Source of the DNA: Cornus controversa
Lineage: Eukaryota; Streptophyta; Magnoliopsida; Cornales; Cornaceae
Direction: 5' to 3'
DNA length: 64,000 nt
Assembly (NCBI GenBank): GCA_026545225.1
Contig: CM048853.1
Coordinates: 52,695,255-52,759,254, forward strand
Shown here: in pieces, positions 10,441 to 20,560 of the stretch
How positions within the stretch are numbered: the first letter of the stretch is position 1
Layout: every line of letters starts with the position of its first letter
Notes under the pieces: model-generated
The model's database searches: none
The model's input: the letters and a program-made list of their open reading frames with translations, nothing else
What the model was told of the DNA's origin: nothing
Position numbers and translations under genes: made by a program

Positions 10441-12022
10441 GTGATTATTGATAATGGCTGGTATATCAAGTCACGAAAGGAGCAGTTCTTTTCTGTCTCT
10501 GGATGCTGGGAGCTTCCTCCTCACCACACTCCCACTCATGGACTGACAGGGACATTTTTGGTAAGCATCCATTTGCCTTCCTTTTCCCTGCTTACATTTC
10601 CTTTCCTTTTACTTTGCACCTATATAACTACCTTTCATTTTTTATCCAACTATTAGGTCCGAGCCACTCGTAGACGACGAGGAAGGAGATAGGTTGGAGA
10701 AGGCTTATGACCACCCAATGAGGGACAAGATGACCTTGACTTCAGACACGGGGTTAATCACGCTAGGCTATTCCCCCTGTGTTGTTGTAAAAAGACGGGG
10801 TATGACTTCTTCCCTTTGACCCTCCTCTTTTCTTTCTTTTGAGAAATTGTACCACATGTGCTTACTTGTGAAAATGTATAGGGTCTTTGCGGAGGAGGCC
10901 TGATAGGGAACTTCTTATGTAGGCGAAGGGTAAAGGCGTCGCATCTTCCTTTTCCCTTTCTGCACAAAAAAGACCACAGAGGCCTGTGGTTGTTAGACCC
11001 GAAGGTTTGCCGTCCTCCCCCTCTGTTGGGAACTCTCCTTCTGCTGCTGTCCCTGCCCCCAGGAGAGTTTCAAACCCCAACTCTTTTATAGGGTCTTTGC
11101 GGAGGAGGCCTGATAGGGAACTTCTTATGTAGGCGAAGGGTAAAGGCGTCGCATCTTCCTTTTCCCTTTCTGCACAAAAAAGACCACAGAGGCCTGTGGT
11201 TGTTAGACCCGAAGGTTTGCCGTCCTCCCCCTCTGTTGGGAACTCTCCTTCTGCTGCTGTCCCTGCCCCCAGGAGAGTTTCAAACCCCAACTCTTTTAGG
11301 GTACTGGTGATTCCATCAAGCGGCGACATTCCAGACCTGAGCTCTTTTACGGTGCTACTAACTCAACTGTTTGGGAGCGGCAACTCCCAAATGTCTTTCT
11401 CATCTGCCAGTAGTACTGGGTCAATGTTGTCTGACCCAAGGTACGCCGTTGCCAGGGCCTGACGGTTCATTTTTCAAAACGATCTCGAACAGGTAGACGC
11501 GCTTGGGACCGCTGCCTCTACCGGATGCCTCATAGCCAATATGGCCAAGGTTTGCTTCCTTATGTTGTGTGACCCAAAATCTTCTTCCTTTATTTTACTG
11601 AAGTCATACCTTATGCCATATGCTTATACACATTATAATGTTGTTAATAGGGCATGACATTCTTCCACTCCATTTCTAACCATCTTTTATGGACGGAGGT
11701 CGAGCTTGAGAGGCAAAAGACCTCTTACTCAACGCTAAACTCAGAGGTAGTGTCTATGCGCTCTTCCCATGATGCTCATGTAAGGGAGATAAATGTCCTC
11801 AACTCTGAGCTCTGCCATAAATGGGAGGAACTGGCCAGATTGAATTTTGATCTGCCAAGGCTCTAAGTGATGGAAGTTGAGCAATTTAAGGATTCGTCGG
11901 AGTTCGACAGGATCTGCAACTAGTCGTATATTGAAGGTTTTGAATATTTTCGTGAAATAGCGCAAGGCGAATGGGCAAAGATGGACTTTTTTCGTTTGAA
12001 GCTTGAGGAGCCTGACCCTTGA
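10441..12022 (+). pseudogene. Multi-exon ORF remnant antisense to gag, carried by the LTR element
   Basis: Four exon-like blocks with good splice signals are visible: 10441-10560 (GTAAGC donor), 10657-10799, 10882-11549 and 11651-12022. The reading frame gives LPPHHTPTHGLTG, then RRPVVVRPEGLPSSPSVGNS, then a leucine/glutamate-rich coiled-coil stretch (TEVELERQKTSYSTLNSEVV) and a C-terminal FRLKLEEPDP stop. Frames are broken by stops at 11460-11462 and after PRL near 11866, so it is dead. Similar extra ORFs in either orientation are known from large plant Gypsy elements (for example Grande-type), and I read it as one of these. I do not recognise a functional domain. Confidence 0.5.
10879..11298. 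repeat. Perfect 210-bp tandem duplication in the antisense ORF
   Basis: Bases 10879-11088 are repeated at 11089-11298 with no difference that I can see. The unit starts at the splice acceptor (TATAGGGTCTTTGC) and includes the PEGLPSSPSVGNS coding segment. 210 is a multiple of three, so the duplication keeps frame. Identity in an otherwise decayed element marks it as much younger than the insertion. Confidence 0.95.
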
Positions 12023-12224
12023 TTCATTTTCTTTCTTTCTTACATTGTAATATTTTTCTTTCGTAGCGCCATTAGCCTACGACCTTGTAATATTATGCCT
12101 TATTAATGACAAATTATCTTTTTTATTAAGATATCTTTCGATTTAAGATGTTTTATCAAAGACTCTTCATATCACAATCCTTATAGGACGAATTTACCTT
12201 ATCATTTAGTAGAATTTCTCTTAA

Positions 12225-12965
12225 CAAAGTGTATCTCTATGGGGTTGATTGACAATGTTCTTAGAATTAATTTATCTCACATTTTTTATTAAAGGCCTTT
12301 TGAAGAGGTGTGACCCCATGGAGTTGTTTGAAAATGTTATCAGAAGTAATTCATCCTGCCTTTTTCATTAAAGGCCCTTTGAAGAGGTGTGACCTGTGGG
12401 GTTGTTTAACAATGTTCTCGGAATTGATTCATCCCGTATTTTTATTAAAGGCCCTCTGAAGAGGCCCCGTGGGGTTCATTGACAATGTTCTCGGTATTAA
12501 TTCATCCTGTCTTTTACATTAAAGGTCATCTCAAGAGGTGTAACCCTGTGGGGTTATTTAAAAATGTTCTTGGAATTAATTCATCCCATCTTTTTTATTA
12601 AAGGCCCTCTCTTAGAGGTGTGCCCCCGTGGGGTTGTTTAACCATATTCTTAGAAGCAATTCATCTCGCCCTTTTCATTAAAGGCCCTCTATTATAGGTG
12701 TGCCCCTGTGGGGTTGTTTGACAATGTTCTCAAAATTAATTCATCCCGCATTTTTCATTAAAGACCCTCTCTTAGAGGTGTGCCCCCGTGGGGTTATTTA
12801 ATAATGTTCTCGAAATTAATTCATCTCGCCTTTTTCATTAAAGGCCTTCTGTTAGAGGTGTGTTCTCGTGGGGTTGTTTGACAATATTCTCAGAATTAAT
12901 TCATCTCATCTTTTTCATTGAAGGCCATCTATTAGAGGTGTGCCCTCATGAGGTTGTTTGTTCAC
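12225..12965. repeat. Minisatellite, ~79-bp unit, about 9-10 copies
   Basis: The word GTGGGGTTGTTTGACAATGT recurs in variants at about 12239, 12318, 12397, 12470, 12549, 12628, 12708, 12788, 12868 and 12948. Between them lie ATTAATTCATC and CATTAAAGGCCCTCT. Copies differ at scattered sites. It lies inside the LTR element between the protease remnant and the antisense ORF. Confidence 0.95.
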
Positions 12966-13192
12966 TTTTGGTTTCTTAATTGTGACAACAAATCTTGAAA
13001 TGAATAGAAATTTTGTTGATATCCTAGTAACAATAGAGGCTACTCGAGAAAAAACTTCAGAATTATCGCCCTAAGGCTCGGTACTAAACTAGGTTTCAAC
13101 TGGAACTATTAAAGTAAATGAAACTTATAAAGATAAAGTCTTACTGATGTTATTTTCTCAGATACTCAATGTCTCTGACATTTTCTTTTCTT

Positions 13193-13606
13193 TCAGAGAT
13201 GTGGCATAGCATTCTCGAACAGTATTTGATCTCCCCTTATCTCCCCAATGCCATAGTTAGTAGGGAACCGCATGAGGAGATGGTAAGTGGAGGTAATTGC
13301 CTTCATGGTATTCAATATAGTTCTTCCCACAATGACATTGTAAGTAGATGGACAATCTACCACAAAGAAGTTCATCATCTTGGTGACCTGCCTTGAAGTT
13401 ATGCCAGCAGTGATTGGAATGTCAATAATACCGAGCAGAAAGAGTTTCTCCCCAGAGAACCCGATAAGCAGGGATTTAGTAGGCTTGCGTTTTTCCTTAC
13501 CAATGTTCATCTGGTCAAAGGTCTCTACAAACAGGATGTCAGTAGAACTGCCATTGTTGATCAGTACTCGCCTAATTATAAAATTGGAGATAGTCAACGT
13601 AACCAT
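13193..13606 (-). pseudogene. Retropepsin (aspartic protease) remnant of the Gypsy element
   Basis: The 137-aa open stretch has the retropepsin architecture: RRVLINNGSSTDILF at the active-site position, a hydrophobic core, then FFVVDCPSTYNVIVGRTIL, a typical distal block of Gypsy proteases. The catalytic triplet reads N-N-G-S where D-T/N-G-S is expected, so the active-site aspartate is lost and the enzyme is dead even where the frame is open. No reverse transcriptase follows. Confidence 0.8.
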
Positions 13607-13833
13607 CAGAGCATCGTCATGTGGTTGCTGAATTCCCCTTGCATCTGCCTATAAGAAAGTTATGATCTGATCTTTTGTTTGAGAGTGCTTGGCTTAAGGG
13701 GGCGATTCATTCACTTCGCCTACTTTGTAGAAATTTCTGACTTTCCTTATATACTTTAACGAGCCACTTTGGATTCTCTACCGTTTGGAAACCCACCTGA
13801 GATAACTCAGATTTCTCCCAATAGAGGTTTTTC

Positions 13834-15521
13834 TTAAGCGTTGTCGTCTTTGCCTTCTCGTGGGCAGTTGTATGCCTTCTTCTCATCTCTAATCACGAAT
13901 CTACGCAGCTGCCTTATGTAAATCAAACTTTTAATTTGCCTTTTTAGGTCAATGCACTCATCTGTATCATGTCCATGCTCACAGTGAAATCTGCAATACT
14001 TGTCGTGGGATCTCTTTGCGGGATTAGTTCTTAGCTTTGGGGGCCATGTCACTGCCGGATCATCTTGAATGTGGAAGAGAATTTCTCTTCTCGATGTGTT
14101 TTAATGAGGTAAAATTGAGTCATTTATCTTAATGCGATGACCTATCACCCTAATTTTGCGTCGTCTTGCTATATTTGGAGTCCCTTTTTTCCTCACTGAA
14201 ATGTCCCCCCTTTTCCTGTCCGTTCTTCTGTCACCATCTCCTTTTTCTCTTTGTGTATTTAGGGCATCCTCGGCATTCATATACTTTTGGGCTTTTATAA
14301 GTAACTCCGATATGCTTTTCGGTGGATGTTTAGAGATTGAGTACAAGAATTTTGAGGGTTGCAGGCCTCCCATGAACGCGGTAACTGCTACCTTGTCGTC
14401 CAGAGCATTGACCTACAACATCTCCCTGTTAAACCGGTTGATGTAGTCTCACAATGATTCTCCCTTGGTTTGCCTTACGTTTAGAAGATAAGTGGCAAAT
14501 TTCCTGTATCTTCGGGCGGTAATGAAATTGCTCACAAACAACAGACTTAGTTCTTTGAAGGAATGTATAGATGCATGTTTTAAACTGTTAAACCATGCTC
14601 GGGCAAAATATTTCAACATAGTGGGAAAAACTTTGGACATAATTTCATCTAGTACTCATTGGAGGTACATTAGAGCCTTTTAGGTCTCTAGATGGTCTAG
14701 TGGATCCTTAGTCCCGTCAAAGTTTTCTAAGGCTGGGCATCTTGAACTTGTTGGGCAAATGACAATTCATTACTCCAGCTGTAAAAGGGGGTTAGTTTGT
14801 TAGACCAGATCCTCCACTGTAGCAGGGCTTTTCCCTTTGATGGCATGGGCCATAGTTTCTACCTTAGCTTTGAGGTCCTGCATTTCCATATCATAATAAG
14901 TAGTTTTCCCTGGGTGCCCTAAATCTCCATGAGTACAAGCCCTGAACCCTGAATCCCCATAAGTAGGAGCTCTTTCGAACGGGACTAGGTAAATGGAGTT
15001 CGTTCCATCTCTATCTCTTTTTACGTGGCTCTAAGTCGCGTTGTCTGTCAGAACCCCATTATATTGCCCAACATCATTCCTTTATGGATAGAACGATCTA
15101 AGGTGGCTCCGTGACGGCACTGGTGCTACGGGAGGTAGGCGTTGTAGGATTACCGCATTTTGTTAGAGTACCTGGATCAGACTCTGGTTTAAGTTCTGAA
15201 CTTGGTATTTCAACGCTGTGACACATTTCTGGTCATTTGAGACTTTGGGACGTACCCCAGACAAGTCTCCCTGACCAGGGGCTGCATGCATTCTTCTCCC
15301 GATATAGATAGATTGTGACCGACAGGGTCTGGGACGGCGAGCGAATTATAACTGGTAGACGGATCCTGACCGGCTGGATTGTGATTAGTAAGATCGGTAG
15401 GAAGATTCTGTCTGGCTGGGGGATTGGGATCGGCAAGTTGATCTTGTCCAGCTGAAAGATTGTAACTGGTAGGAAGTTTCTGGCCGGTTGTAGTCTTTAG
15501 CCCAGATCGTAGGTGTATCAT
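13834..15521 (-). pseudogene. gag polyprotein remnant of the Gypsy element
   Basis: Several frames together retain gag. At 15521-15210 is a Pro/Asn-rich N-terminal leader region. At 14640-14449 is the retrotransposon gag core (KVFPTMLKYFARAWFNSLKH, then FKELSLLFVSNF and KGESL). At 14373-14101 is its continuation (SISELLIKAQKYMNAEDAL). At 14052-13834 is a nucleocapsid-like KYCRFHCEHGHDTDEC motif. Breaks between these blocks show frameshifts and stops. The order on the minus strand agrees with the LTR orientation and leads into the protease remnant. Confidence 0.8.
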
Positions 15522-15572
15522 GCTTCGTATAGAACAATCAAGTTTGTGATCGTTCCCACAAACGGCACCAAC

Positions 15573-15907
15573 TGATGAAACACAAATCCACTCTCGATTT
15601 TGTCAAATGCCAACTTGTATAAAAAAATAATAATAAAGGCAACCGGAAGGACAAAGGAATGGTGCCGACCGATTACACTCCGACACTCAAGTCAGATATC
15701 AGAAAGACTTTGAAAGCTGTAAGGGCACTCAGAGGGTATTAACTGCTTACTTGGTATATGGACCATTTTTATATTTATAGCGGTTTGATGGGAACGTGTC
15801 CTAGTTGGAGATATAAAAGTCTTGGTCAAAGCACATCTCTTATCCATGTCATACAAATCACAATTGTCATGTCATACGTTTTACAATCGGAGTCAAATAC
15901 TCTATCA
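15573..15907 (-). repeat. 5' LTR of the Gypsy-type element
   Basis: 335 bp, with ends TGAT and ATCA on the minus strand, directly followed (leftward) by the leader at about 15551-15572. It matches the LTR at 8065-8432 with many substitutions and a ~33 bp indel. Confidence 0.9.
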
Positions 15908-15912
15908 ATTGC

Positions 15913-16194
15913 AAAAGGCTAGCTTTGCTGCTTTTTGTATAACATTATATTATTTTTTTAAATACATATTGGACGATAAAAATAAAGAAATAAGAAGAAT
16001 TTTTTTGGAATAATTGTGTTTTTTGAAATCAACTGTAATAGATAGATCCTTATAATGTTTTCGCAAAAATGTGTGTTCTTAATTTTGAGAAGTACAATGA
16101 CTTTTGTCATGGGTTGAGTCATTTGGGAATATAAAGAGAAAATATAAAACTTTTGGATGAGTTACGTCTTTTAGAATAATTAATAAATATAAAT
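15913..16194. repeat. Copy 2 (right part) of the tandem duplication
   Basis: It continues 8059 after removal of the retrotransposon and is similar to 6363-6710 (for example TGTTTTTTGAAATCAACT and ACTTTTGGATGAGTTACGTC). It runs up to the Pack-MULE target duplication. Confidence 0.7.
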
Positions 16195-17981
16195 AAAAAT
16201 TTTAGGTAAATTACACTGACTTCCCCCGAGGTTTGACCTAATTACACACGACATCAAACTTATGAATTTTGTTGTATCAAACTCCCCTGATGTTTGCTCC
16301 GTTATGACAAAAACCCCTTTCGTACAAAATTGTCTTTTTCGTAAAAAAAAAATTGATTGTAGTGACCAAAATGCCCCTCAAGCAAAAGGAAAAGACTATA
16401 TAACCCTTTAAATGTCATCAAATTACTAAAAGCCCCAATTATAACAGACCAAAATACCCATTTTACTCAATTTAGTTCATCTGTAGTTACATTTATCTAG
16501 TTATGAATTTAAAAATAATTTTTTAAGTTTTACAACACTAAGTTTTACAGCATGTAATTATTTTTATTAATTACACTTCAATTAAATATGTAAATTTAAA
16601 ATTAATTGCATTTTTATTTTATGGGTATAGCTTGGGAAAGAAAGAGTGGAAGCCCGCAAGCATCACCACTCCACCACAATAACTACCTCCAGCCACCATT
16701 CACCACCAGCACCTCTTCCATCTTCGCCACCACCAGATCCACTTCACTGCTCCTCCACCACCATAACCATTGCTATTACCATCACCACAAAATAAAAAAA
16801 AATACACATATATTGTATATAAACCAAACAATAGATTTTGATTTCTCAACTCCACAAATCACTTTGCAACCCTCGCAAATCAACCACACAATTTCAATCG
16901 CAACCCCAAATTCCAATCATAAACATTAGTTATGTCATTCGCAACTACAATCCCAATCGCAATCAATAGCAACCCTAAAATCAACTACACAATCTTAGTC
17001 GCAACCACACAATACTTTGAAAATTAACCTTGGTTGCCAGCGGTCCGATTAGCTCCACCCAGAACTGCGGCAACGGGTCAGTGGCCATGGTGAGAGCTCA
17101 TAGAGAGAAAAAGTAGAGAGAGGCTCTGTTGTGGCATCCACCATGGTTAGGTCGACATATCTCGAGTTGGCTATGTAGAGGACGAATGTGGGGCGGACGT
17201 GGACGAGAATTACCACGTCTCTGGGGCAGAAATAGTGATGGACCGCCCATTTGACGGTGAAGGCACTCTCGTTGCTAAGGTCGACTCTTATTCCGATCCG
17301 GCATTGGGCGTTAACGGTGGGGGTGCTGGAAGCATGGAGATGATATTTTGATTTTGACAGTGACAATCGGTGGAATGTCAAGGCTTGGGTTTGGATTTAC
17401 ATATACACACACAAACTGATGATTTGGTTTGAAATTGAGGGGAGATGAGTTTGGTTTTAATTTATGCAAATATATTTATATATATATGTATGTATGTATG
17501 TATGTACACCGATGATTTGGGTTTGAGATTGAATGAAGATGGGTTTGGGTTTGGATATAGTACACAGATGATTTGGGTTTGAGATTGAATGCAGATGGAA
17601 ATAGAGATGAGTTGGTTTGGCCGTTGGTGGTGATTGAAGTGGGGTGAGAAGGTGGTGGCTGTTCCATTGGCGGGGGTAGTGGCAGTGGTAGGTGGAGAGG
17701 AGAGGGAGAGGATAAAGATAGAGACGAAGTGAGAGGAGAGGGAAATTAAAATAAAATATATTTTATGGGCAAAATGTCATTATATATATATATATATAAA
17801 TATTTTAATTTTTATATTAATATAATATTAAGGGTATAATAGATATTTCATTCGAAAGTTAACGTCTGTTAGTTTATTTATGTTATAAGAGAAGTTCTTG
17901 TAACAAAACGTATTAGTTTGATGTCACATAGAATTAGACCAAATTTTAAAGAAGTGAGAGTTTAATTTATCAAAAATTTTA
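16195..17981. mobile_element. Pack-MULE-like element (16205-17971) with ~10-bp target duplication
   Basis: Flanks AAAAATTTTA (16195-16204 and 17972-17981) are identical. The left end GGTAAATTACACTGACTTCC is mirrored at the right end by the diverged ...TTTAATTTATC. Subterminal sequence is also inverted between the arms: CATCAAACTTATGAATTTTG near 16250 versus the ...TTAGTTTGATGTC arm near 17910. The 9-10 bp duplication and long arms are Mutator-like. No transposase is present; the interior holds a host-gene fragment (USP) plus low-complexity His/Thr-rich DNA near 16650-16930. The same arm family builds the element at 23971-24968. Confidence 0.8.
17049..17381 (-). pseudogene. Captured universal stress protein (USP) gene fragment
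   Basis: The 110-aa open frame contains RIGIRVDLSNESAFTVKWAV followed by DVVILVHVRPTFVLY. These correspond to the first beta strand, helix and second strand of a plant USP-A domain, whose usual text is close to 'V-A-V-D-x-S-x-E-S-A-x-A-V-K-W-A'. The ATP-binding G-x2-G-x9-G(S/T) end of the domain is missing, so it is an exon-sized piece, not a working gene. It sits inside a Mutator-like element with intact flanking duplication, which is the Pack-MULE pattern. Whether it is transcribed cannot be seen. Confidence 0.75.
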
Positions 17982-18153
17982 TTGAGAAAAGATATGATTT
18001 TTCCATCATTTGCTGCTCTGCTCTGCTCTGCCGTGGGGCCCATGTTGCATTGATGGGGACAAAATGCATCAAATGGTAAGAGTTTCTGAAATATTATCAC
18101 ATTGACATTACATTAAGAAATTATATACGAAAGAAACAAGCAAACTAATAACG

Positions 18154-19566
18154 CTAAATGCTTTTCTTATTCTTCCATTTATTAGCCAGCTCAGATAATG
18201 ATTTGGTAGAAGAACCATGTTTACTCAGGACTTTTGCAGCGGCATCTTTCAACTCCTTCATTCGATAGCGAAGTTTGGTTCCTTCTTCTCCTTCCACTAA
18301 ATCCTTAATAGCTTTTGCAATCGCGTCTCGTCCCACTATGCCACTTTTCTCAAATTTGGGTCTCCATGCCGCCTTCAAATCTTCAGTCAACATTATTGTG
18401 TTCATTTTCTGCTCTGCATAAAGTGGCCAAGCAATCAGAGGCACGCCATGGACGACACTCTCTATAATTGAGTTCCAACCACAATGAGTCAAAAACCCAC
18501 CAGTAGAGCCGTGGCCTAGGACCTCAATTTGTGGTGCCCAAGAGGGCACCACAAGTCCTTGGCCTTTGGTCCTATCCAAAAACTCTGTCGGTAGAAAAGC
18601 TAGAGGGTCATTTTGGCTTTGGACACTAAAATATGCAGCATTAGACTTATCACTAGGACTTCTAACAACCCATAAGAATTTGTGACCACTCATTTCCAAA
18701 CCTAAGGCTAATTCTTGTAACTGATGAAAAGAGAGGGTCCCACCGCTCCCAAAGGAGACGAATACGACAGAGCCACTTGATTGATTGTCTAACCATTGCA
18801 AGCACTCGGATCGCCCCGACCCACTACCTAAACGGATCTGAATAAGTGGTCCAACCGGGTAAATTGCCGGCCTATCGGGTAGTTCCGGTTGCAATGCTTG
18901 AAGAGGCCCCATTTCCAAGTCCATGAAGCTGTTTACAATTATTCCCTCCGCCAAGTTGAACCGTTTGGAGTGGTGAAGCAACCACTTGTATGAATCACTA
19001 GTCCGGTCCTGGAGCGGGTCCATGATGTCTCTTTCAAGAATGGGGACACAACCCGGAACTTTCAACGGTTCGGGGTGGTCCCTGTACTCACCGGAAACCA
19101 TCTCATCAAGCTCTTGCAAATGAATCAAATATGACAAAGCCATAGCTGATGCTGTGAAGAAGAAGTATAGTGAGACATGAAACTCATTCGCCACATCAAA
19201 TGCGTCAGTGCCATAATGATCAACAATCAAAGCAGCCAACTTGGTGGTTGTTGTCAATGACTTCAAAGTGTTGCGAAGCGAAGAAAGAGAGCGAGTCATG
19301 GTGAGACATATCAGTGTTGCGGCACTGATGTCCTTCACAGATAAGTCCTCGAAGCTTACCGGTGGAAGGAGGACATGGTTTATGGTCTCAGGGAGGGATT
19401 GGAGGATCTCGAGTTGAGCTTTGGATGGAAGCCCCATCTGGGGGACGATAAGAGTGACTATGAAGTGTCGGTGGTGTTGGACAAGTCGCTCTGCGAAGGC
19501 GACTAGTGGGATGAGATGACCCATCCCAGGACTTGTTAGAATGGCTATGTGGGTTGTTTGTTCCAT
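18154..19566 (-). CDS. UDP-glycosyltransferase, UGT72-type (gene A)
   Basis: An intact single-exon ORF of 470 aa, the usual length. UGT72 (subgroup B-like) enzymes transfer glucose from UDP-glucose to phenolics, monolignol-type compounds or xenobiotics in the cytosol. Catalytic His17 sits in SPGMGHLIP and the partner Asp116 in ALIVDHYG. The PSPG box runs from Trp343 to Gln386 with the HCGWNS core and the terminal Gln that favours UDP-glucose. The acceptor pocket differs from genes B and C in several blocks (residues 37-90). Upstream on the minus strand a TATA-like CTATATAC lies about 45 bp before the start (near 19605). The same 5' sequence precedes the truncated copy at 27176. Exact acceptor cannot be told from sequence. 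Confidence 0.93.
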   Translation of the reverse strand: MEQTTHIAILTSPGMGHLIPLVAFAERLVQHHRHFIVTLIVPQMGLPSKAQLEILQSLPETINHVLLPPVSFEDLSVKDISAATLICLTMTRSLSSLRNTLKSLTTTTKLAALIVDHYGTDAFDVANEFHVSLYFFFTASAMALSYLIHLQELDEMVSGEYRDHPEPLKVPGCVPILERDIMDPLQDRTSDSYKWLLHHSKRFNLAEGIIVNSFMDLEMGPLQALQPELPDRPAIYPVGPLIQIRLGSGSGRSECLQWLDNQSSGSVVFVSFGSGGTLSFHQLQELALGLEMSGHKFLWVVRSPSDKSNAAYFSVQSQNDPLAFLPTEFLDRTKGQGLVVPSWAPQIEVLGHGSTGGFLTHCGWNSIIESVVHGVPLIAWPLYAEQKMNTIMLTEDLKAAWRPKFEKSGIVGRDAIAKAIKDLVEGEEGTKLRYRMKELKDAAAKVLSKHGSSTKSLSELANKWKNKKSI

Positions 19567-20210
19567 GTTAGCTATTGTTTGTTTACTAAGAAAATAGATG
19601 GTGATGTGTATATAGCTTTTGCTGTTACATATGTTGGGTGGGAAAAAAATGGTCTTTATATAATTAAGTGTGGAAGAATTAGGGATTGATTGTGCTAGTC
19701 ATTGTGGTCCACTAAAAGTTCCGTATAAAACTCAATTTCATGCAATGGTGGCTTTGAATGGAATAAGAACGTATAAAACTCAATTTCATGCATGGCGGCT
19801 TTGAATGTAATAAGAACTAATAATTATAAAACTCAATTTCATGGGATGCAAAACTGATATACATGTGATATAAATATATCTCAGTAAACAAAAGAAAATT
19901 ACAAATTTACTCAAACTTCATACACGTTAATATATTAAAGTAAAAATCAGCTGTAATTTTTTGGAATTGAATTGTTTTCTAGAATTGCTCTCAAATTGGC
20001 AACTCTATCTAATATCTATAGCTTAGTTTCAAAGCATGCATTTTACCAAATTTTTGGGTATTTTCATTAAGTTTCTTGGGAATTAAGCTAGGTGGGTTGA
20101 ACCTTAGCCTTTCTTAGTCTTTGTTCAAGTTACTTGGGAATTAAGGTGGGTTGAACCTTGGAGAAGGGTTTAAGTCTTGTAGTGTTGTACACATCAGAAA
20201 CTCCAATATC
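19567..20210. other. Upstream region of gene A, duplicated near 27.2-27.55 kb
   Basis: The proximal 180 bp (including TATA-like CTATATAC) and the distal part from GTTTCTTGGGAATTAAGCTA are repeated at 27177-27550. The text between them differs and includes short direct repeats of AAAACTCAATTTCATG. No ORF is visible. Confidence 0.6.
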
Positions 20211-20560
20211 CACTACAAGATTTTTTTATATCATGCACCGACGGTTTAAATTGTCAAAAAATTCCTCTAAAACCATCTGAAAAACTTTCACCGGTGATTA
20301 AAAAATTTATCATGTCGGTAGAGAATTACTGACAGTTTTGCTAAATTGCCTGTAATTACCTGCAATTTTTTTGCAACTACCGAAATTATACCGACAATTT
20401 TATCCTCTGATAAATATGATTAAAGTACCGATAATGATTAGTTTTTACCGACAGTTTTTTATGAACCGTCGGTAAATCACTAGCGATTTTAAAAAACTGT
20501 CGATATATATTGAAAATGTTGTTTTTAAAAAATTGCCGGTAAAAGTTGAATTTTTTTTTT
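20211..20560 (+). mobile_element. CACTA (En/Spm) transposon terminus with subterminal repeats
   Basis: The block opens with CACTACAAGATTTTTTT, the canonical CACTA end. It is followed by repeated short motifs related to ACCGACGGTTT/ACCGACAGTTT in both orientations (near 20238, 20330, 20448, 20465, 20500), as in CACTA subterminal regions. No matching TCTTGTAGTG terminus is found before 22.1 kb, so the element is truncated or its other end is lost. The paralogous stretch near 27548 lacks the sequence. Confidence 0.7.

Larger units (their letters stand above)
8060..15912 (-). mobile_element. Degenerate Gypsy-type LTR retrotransposon (8065-15907) with 5-bp target duplication
   Basis: The 7843-bp element is bounded by LTRs at 8065-8432 and 15573-15907. 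It is flanked by ATTAC (8060-8064) and ATTGC (15908-15912), a 5-bp duplication with one transition. The sense strand is minus: the right LTR starts TGATAGAGTATTTG, ends ATCA, and is followed by TTGGTGCCGTTTGTGGGAAC, the primer-binding-site and leader type seen in Gypsy elements. The minus strand holds gag and protease remnants. I see no reverse transcriptase, RNase H or integrase, so it is non-autonomous or deleted. The space behind the protease is filled by a minisatellite, an antisense ORF remnant and a nested solo LTR. Insertion into the tandem duplication is proven by the uninterrupted copy near 6360. Confidence 0.9.

Noticed and set aside
10862..11329. 155-codon minus-strand ORF with internal 70-aa repeat
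   Set aside because: It is the antisense shadow of the 210-bp duplication; the plus strand has exon-like structure and the minus frame has no homology I recognise.
15210..15521. Proline/asparagine-rich ORF taken as a host gene
   Set aside because: It lies directly behind the 5' LTR and leader of the Gypsy element and is best explained as its gag N-terminal region.
16606..16929. His/Thr/Ser-rich 107-codon ORF
   Set aside because: Low-complexity CAC/ACC repeats inside the Pack-MULE produce the open frame.
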